Both the position numbers and the translations under genes were made by a program. A model generated the notes under the pieces. It was not told the origin of the DNA, did not search any database, and saw nothing but the letters and a program-made list of their open reading frames with translations. This document shows positions 61,992-64,000 of a stretch of DNA of 64,000 nucleotides, piece after piece. Each line of letters begins with the position of its first letter. Within the stretch, counting starts at the first letter, position 1. Location: assembly GCA_905181935.1 (NCBI GenBank), contig CAJIZV010000002.1, forward strand, positions 62,001 through 126,000, written 5' to 3'. Source of the DNA: an uncultured Amylibacter sp. Its GTDB lineage: Bacteria; Pseudomonadota; Alphaproteobacteria; Rhodobacterales; Rhodobacteraceae.

Positions 61992-63137
61992 ATGCCACTT
62001 GATATCCAAAATCTGTGCCTTCTTAGGCAAGAATTTCACAAATTCCCTGAATTAGGATTTAAGGAAGACTTAACAAAGATTAGGGTTGCTAAATTCCTAC
62101 GAAAACTTGGCCTTGAGGTTCATGAAGGAATAGGAGTTATAGGCGTTCTTAAAGTAGGTAAAAGCAATCGTGCTATTGGTTTGCGCGCTGATATGGATGC
62201 TTTGCCAATTGCAGAATTAAGTACTCATAATTATGTTTCACAATCTGATGGAGTTATGCACGCATGTGGACATGATGGTCATATAACTATGCTTTTGGGT
62301 GCTGCGCAAAAACTTGCAGAAGATCCAGGATTTGATGGAACAGTAATATTTATTTTTCAACCAAACGAAGAACATGGACTTGGTGCTCAGGCGATGTTGG
62401 AAGAGGGGATATTTGATAAGTTTCCTGTTGAAGAAATTTATGGAATTCATAATTTACCAGGTGCACCACTGGGACAAGTATCAACACGTGTTGGACTTAT
62501 TTGCTCAAGTGAAAGCCTATTTGAAATTGAAATTATTGGTAAAAGTGGACATTCATCTATGCCGTATTTAGGCAAAGATGCTATTATCATTGGAGCTGAA
62601 ATTATTCAGGCCTTGCAAACCATAGTTTCTCGCAAATTGTTACCAGGCAATGGTTGTGTTGTTTCGGTTACTGAATTTGTTAGTGATGGGCAACGTAATG
62701 TTTTATCAGGGCACGCAATACTGAAGGGTGATGTTCGAACACGCTCATATGAAGATAGGGCACTTATTAAAGTTTTTATGCGACAAATTTCTAAAGGTAT
62801 TGGTAGTGCTCATGGTGTAAAAATAAAATTTACATTTAACACTGAATTTTCTGAAACTATAAATGCTAAAACGCCAACAGAGGCTGTAATACGGTGCTCT
62901 GAAAAACTTGGTGTAAATGTTATTCCAGATAGAGAACCTATGAGCTTTTCAGAGGATTTTGCACATTTTAGTAATGTTATTCCAGGCTGTTTTTTCCTTT
63001 TAGGTAATGGGGAAACTGGAGCCAATAGTCAGCCGCTTCATTCTGCAAATTATGATTTTAATGATGACTTATTGCCAATAGGTGTATCCCTATGGTCCAC
63101 ATTAGTACGAGATCGTTTGCCAGAATATAAAAGTTAG
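61992..63137 (+). CDS. M20-family amidohydrolase (hippurate/indole-acetyl-amino acid hydrolase type)
   Basis: This metal-dependent amidohydrolase of about 381 residues has ELGFKEDLTKIRVAKFL near the start, GLRADMDALPI, the metal ligands in HACGHDGH, QPNEEHGLGAQAML and a late histidine in QPLHSANYDF. It cleaves N-acyl amino acids. I use the ATG at 61992 (GGGGAA upstream); the frame is open from a GTG at 61941. It is followed by a partial M24 peptidase 11 bases downstream, so the two probably degrade an amidated compound together. Confidence 0.87.
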   Translation: MPLDIQNLCLLRQEFHKFPELGFKEDLTKIRVAKFLRKLGLEVHEGIGVIGVLKVGKSNRAIGLRADMDALPIAELSTHNYVSQSDGVMHACGHDGHITMLLGAAQKLAEDPGFDGTVIFIFQPNEEHGLGAQAMLEEGIFDKFPVEEIYGIHNLPGAPLGQVSTRVGLICSSESLFEIEIIGKSGHSSMPYLGKDAIIIGAEIIQALQTIVSRKLLPGNGCVVSVTEFVSDGQRNVLSGHAILKGDVRTRSYEDRALIKVFMRQISKGIGSAHGVKIKFTFNTEFSETINAKTPTEAVIRCSEKLGVNVIPDREPMSFSEDFAHFSNVIPGCFFLLGNGETGANSQPLHSANYDFNDDLLPIGVSLWSTLVRDRLPEYKS

Positions 63138-63148
63138 AGAGAATTCTT

Positions 63149-64000
63149 ATGTTTAAAAGTCGCATGCAAGAATTTCGCAGTGAATTGATTAAAGCTAATA
63201 TTAATGTGGCCCTTATTACAGATGAAGATAATGTATATTATTTAACTGGGTATTATGACTATTTGCATATGGAATTTGGTCGTCCTACCATTTTAGTTGT
63301 ACCCAAAGATGCAGAGACATTTCTTATAACGCCATCTATTGATTTGAACTCTGCATTAGCGAATGCTGATGTTGATCAAATCTTTGAATGGAATGATGGA
63401 ATGGGCCAAGAATGGCGCCAAGAGCTTCCTCGATCATTAAGCCAAAAGTATCAAGTTGGAATTGAAGTTAATCATATCCCCTTCGTAGTAAGGAATTATC
63501 TAAATAACCATATTAAACAAGATAATATAAAAAACATAACGCCAATTCTTACCGAAATGCGGATGATTAAATCTTCTCAAGAATTACAAATGGCGCGTCA
63601 TGCTGGGCAGGTTGCAAATGCAATGATGGAAGCGGGTAGGGCTAATATTGCTGATAATGTTCCAGAGTTTGAGGTTGCGATTGCAACTTCCCAAGCTGGT
63701 ACTCGTAAAGCTGCAGAGCTTTTAAAATCACATTATAATGATAAGGATATGTCTCCAAATACTCATTTTTTACAAATAATGGCTTCGGGAGAAGCTATCA
63801 TTAAGACACACCATCGCGCATCTACCAGAATTATGCGTAACGGAGAGCCAGTATTTTTATGTTTCTGTGGAATGACAAACTTTCACCGATTTAAATTAGG
63901 TTTTGACAGAACCTTTTGGATTAAAAATATTGGAGATAAATCGCAAGAAGCCGTATATGAAGTTGCTGTTGCCAGTCAAAAGGCAGCATTAGATGCTCTA
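63149..64000 (+). CDS. M24-family peptidase (Xaa-Pro dipeptidase/creatinase type), partial at window edge
   Basis: The ATG at 63149 opens a frame that runs off the window after 284 codons. The N-terminal creatinase-like domain is visible (NVYYLTGYYDY, IGVEVNHIP-like stretch, LTEMRMIKSSQELQMARHAG), followed by the start of the pita-bread catalytic domain with MASGEAIIKTHH. The metal-binding aspartates and glutamates would come later. Family members cleave Xaa-Pro peptides, creatine or ring-opened ectoine. The partner M20 gene suggests breakdown of an amide or compatible solute, but this is a guess. Confidence 0.82.
   Translation, partial: MFKSRMQEFRSELIKANINVALITDEDNVYYLTGYYDYLHMEFGRPTILVVPKDAETFLITPSIDLNSALANADVDQIFEWNDGMGQEWRQELPRSLSQKYQVGIEVNHIPFVVRNYLNNHIKQDNIKNITPILTEMRMIKSSQELQMARHAGQVANAMMEAGRANIADNVPEFEVAIATSQAGTRKAAELLKSHYNDKDMSPNTHFLQIMASGEAIIKTHHRASTRIMRNGEPVFLCFCGMTNFHRFKLGFDRTFWIKNIGDKSQEAVYEVAVASQKAALDAL

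Overview
The window is AT-rich, gene-dense bacterial chromosome. The gene families point to an alphaproteobacterium, probably a low-GC marine Rhodobacterales-like lineage: ChvI/ChvG-type two-component genes, RutR-type regulators with RutR-like boxes, a SqrR/BigR-type sulfur repressor, and many TRAP, TTT (TctABC) and ABC uptake systems. I read this from family resemblance only. I saw no rRNA, tRNA, CRISPR array, phage or insertion sequence.

Layout. 1-1909: TRAP transporter (small permease cut by the window edge, and binding protein), minus strand. 2149-2985: four very small coupled ORFs including a DUF6868 protein, behind a GC-rich leader with three hairpins. 3131-5363: ChvI/ChvG-like regulator and sensor. 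5500-16760: reductive pyrimidine catabolism (preT, preA, DMT permease; two divergent RutR-like repressors; beta-ureidopropionase, dihydropyrimidinase, ABC importer), ended by a strong terminator. 16902-20384: FKBP-rhodanese fusion, glutathione transferase, ArsC-like protein, xylulokinase. 20433-26586: tctD-tctE-binding protein divergent from tctC-tctB-tctA. 26733-32577: five-gene Dpp/Opp-type ABC importer and an Lrp-type regulator. 32986-35853: sulfide/persulfide module (SqrR-like repressor, two YeeE halves, persulfide dioxygenase-like protein) ending in decayed DUF442 and SulP remnants. 35920-37764: htpG. 38215-43539: galM, a DeoR/GlpR-type repressor, glpD and glpK. 43671-50216: MFS permease, YczE-like membrane protein, LpxL-type acyltransferase, MmgE/PrpD, metallo-beta-lactamase-fold hydrolase, AEC transporter. 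50233-64000: a second TctDE with a binding protein, divergent from tctC and a fused tctA-tctB, then prpF, a 2-hydroxyacid dehydrogenase, AbrB permease, GntR regulator, TcuA-like flavoprotein, an M20 amidohydrolase and a partial M24 peptidase.

How the genes work together. Most of the window is uptake and breakdown of small organic compounds: keto or hydroxy acids, pyrimidines, tricarboxylates, peptides and glycerol-3-phosphate. Each is paired with a local regulator. The pyrimidine block is the most complete: import by the ABC system, reduction by PreTA, ring opening, decarbamoylation, and control by RutR-type proteins whose boxes lie between the divergent genes.

Less ordinary points: a leader RNA with C-rich, anti-Shine-Dalgarno-like loops in front of a coupled micro-operon; two TctDE operons that each carry a third, binding-protein gene; hairpins placed after the binding-protein gene in four transporter operons; an FKBP-rhodanese fusion; a TctA-TctB fusion; and pseudogenes at the end of the persulfide operon.
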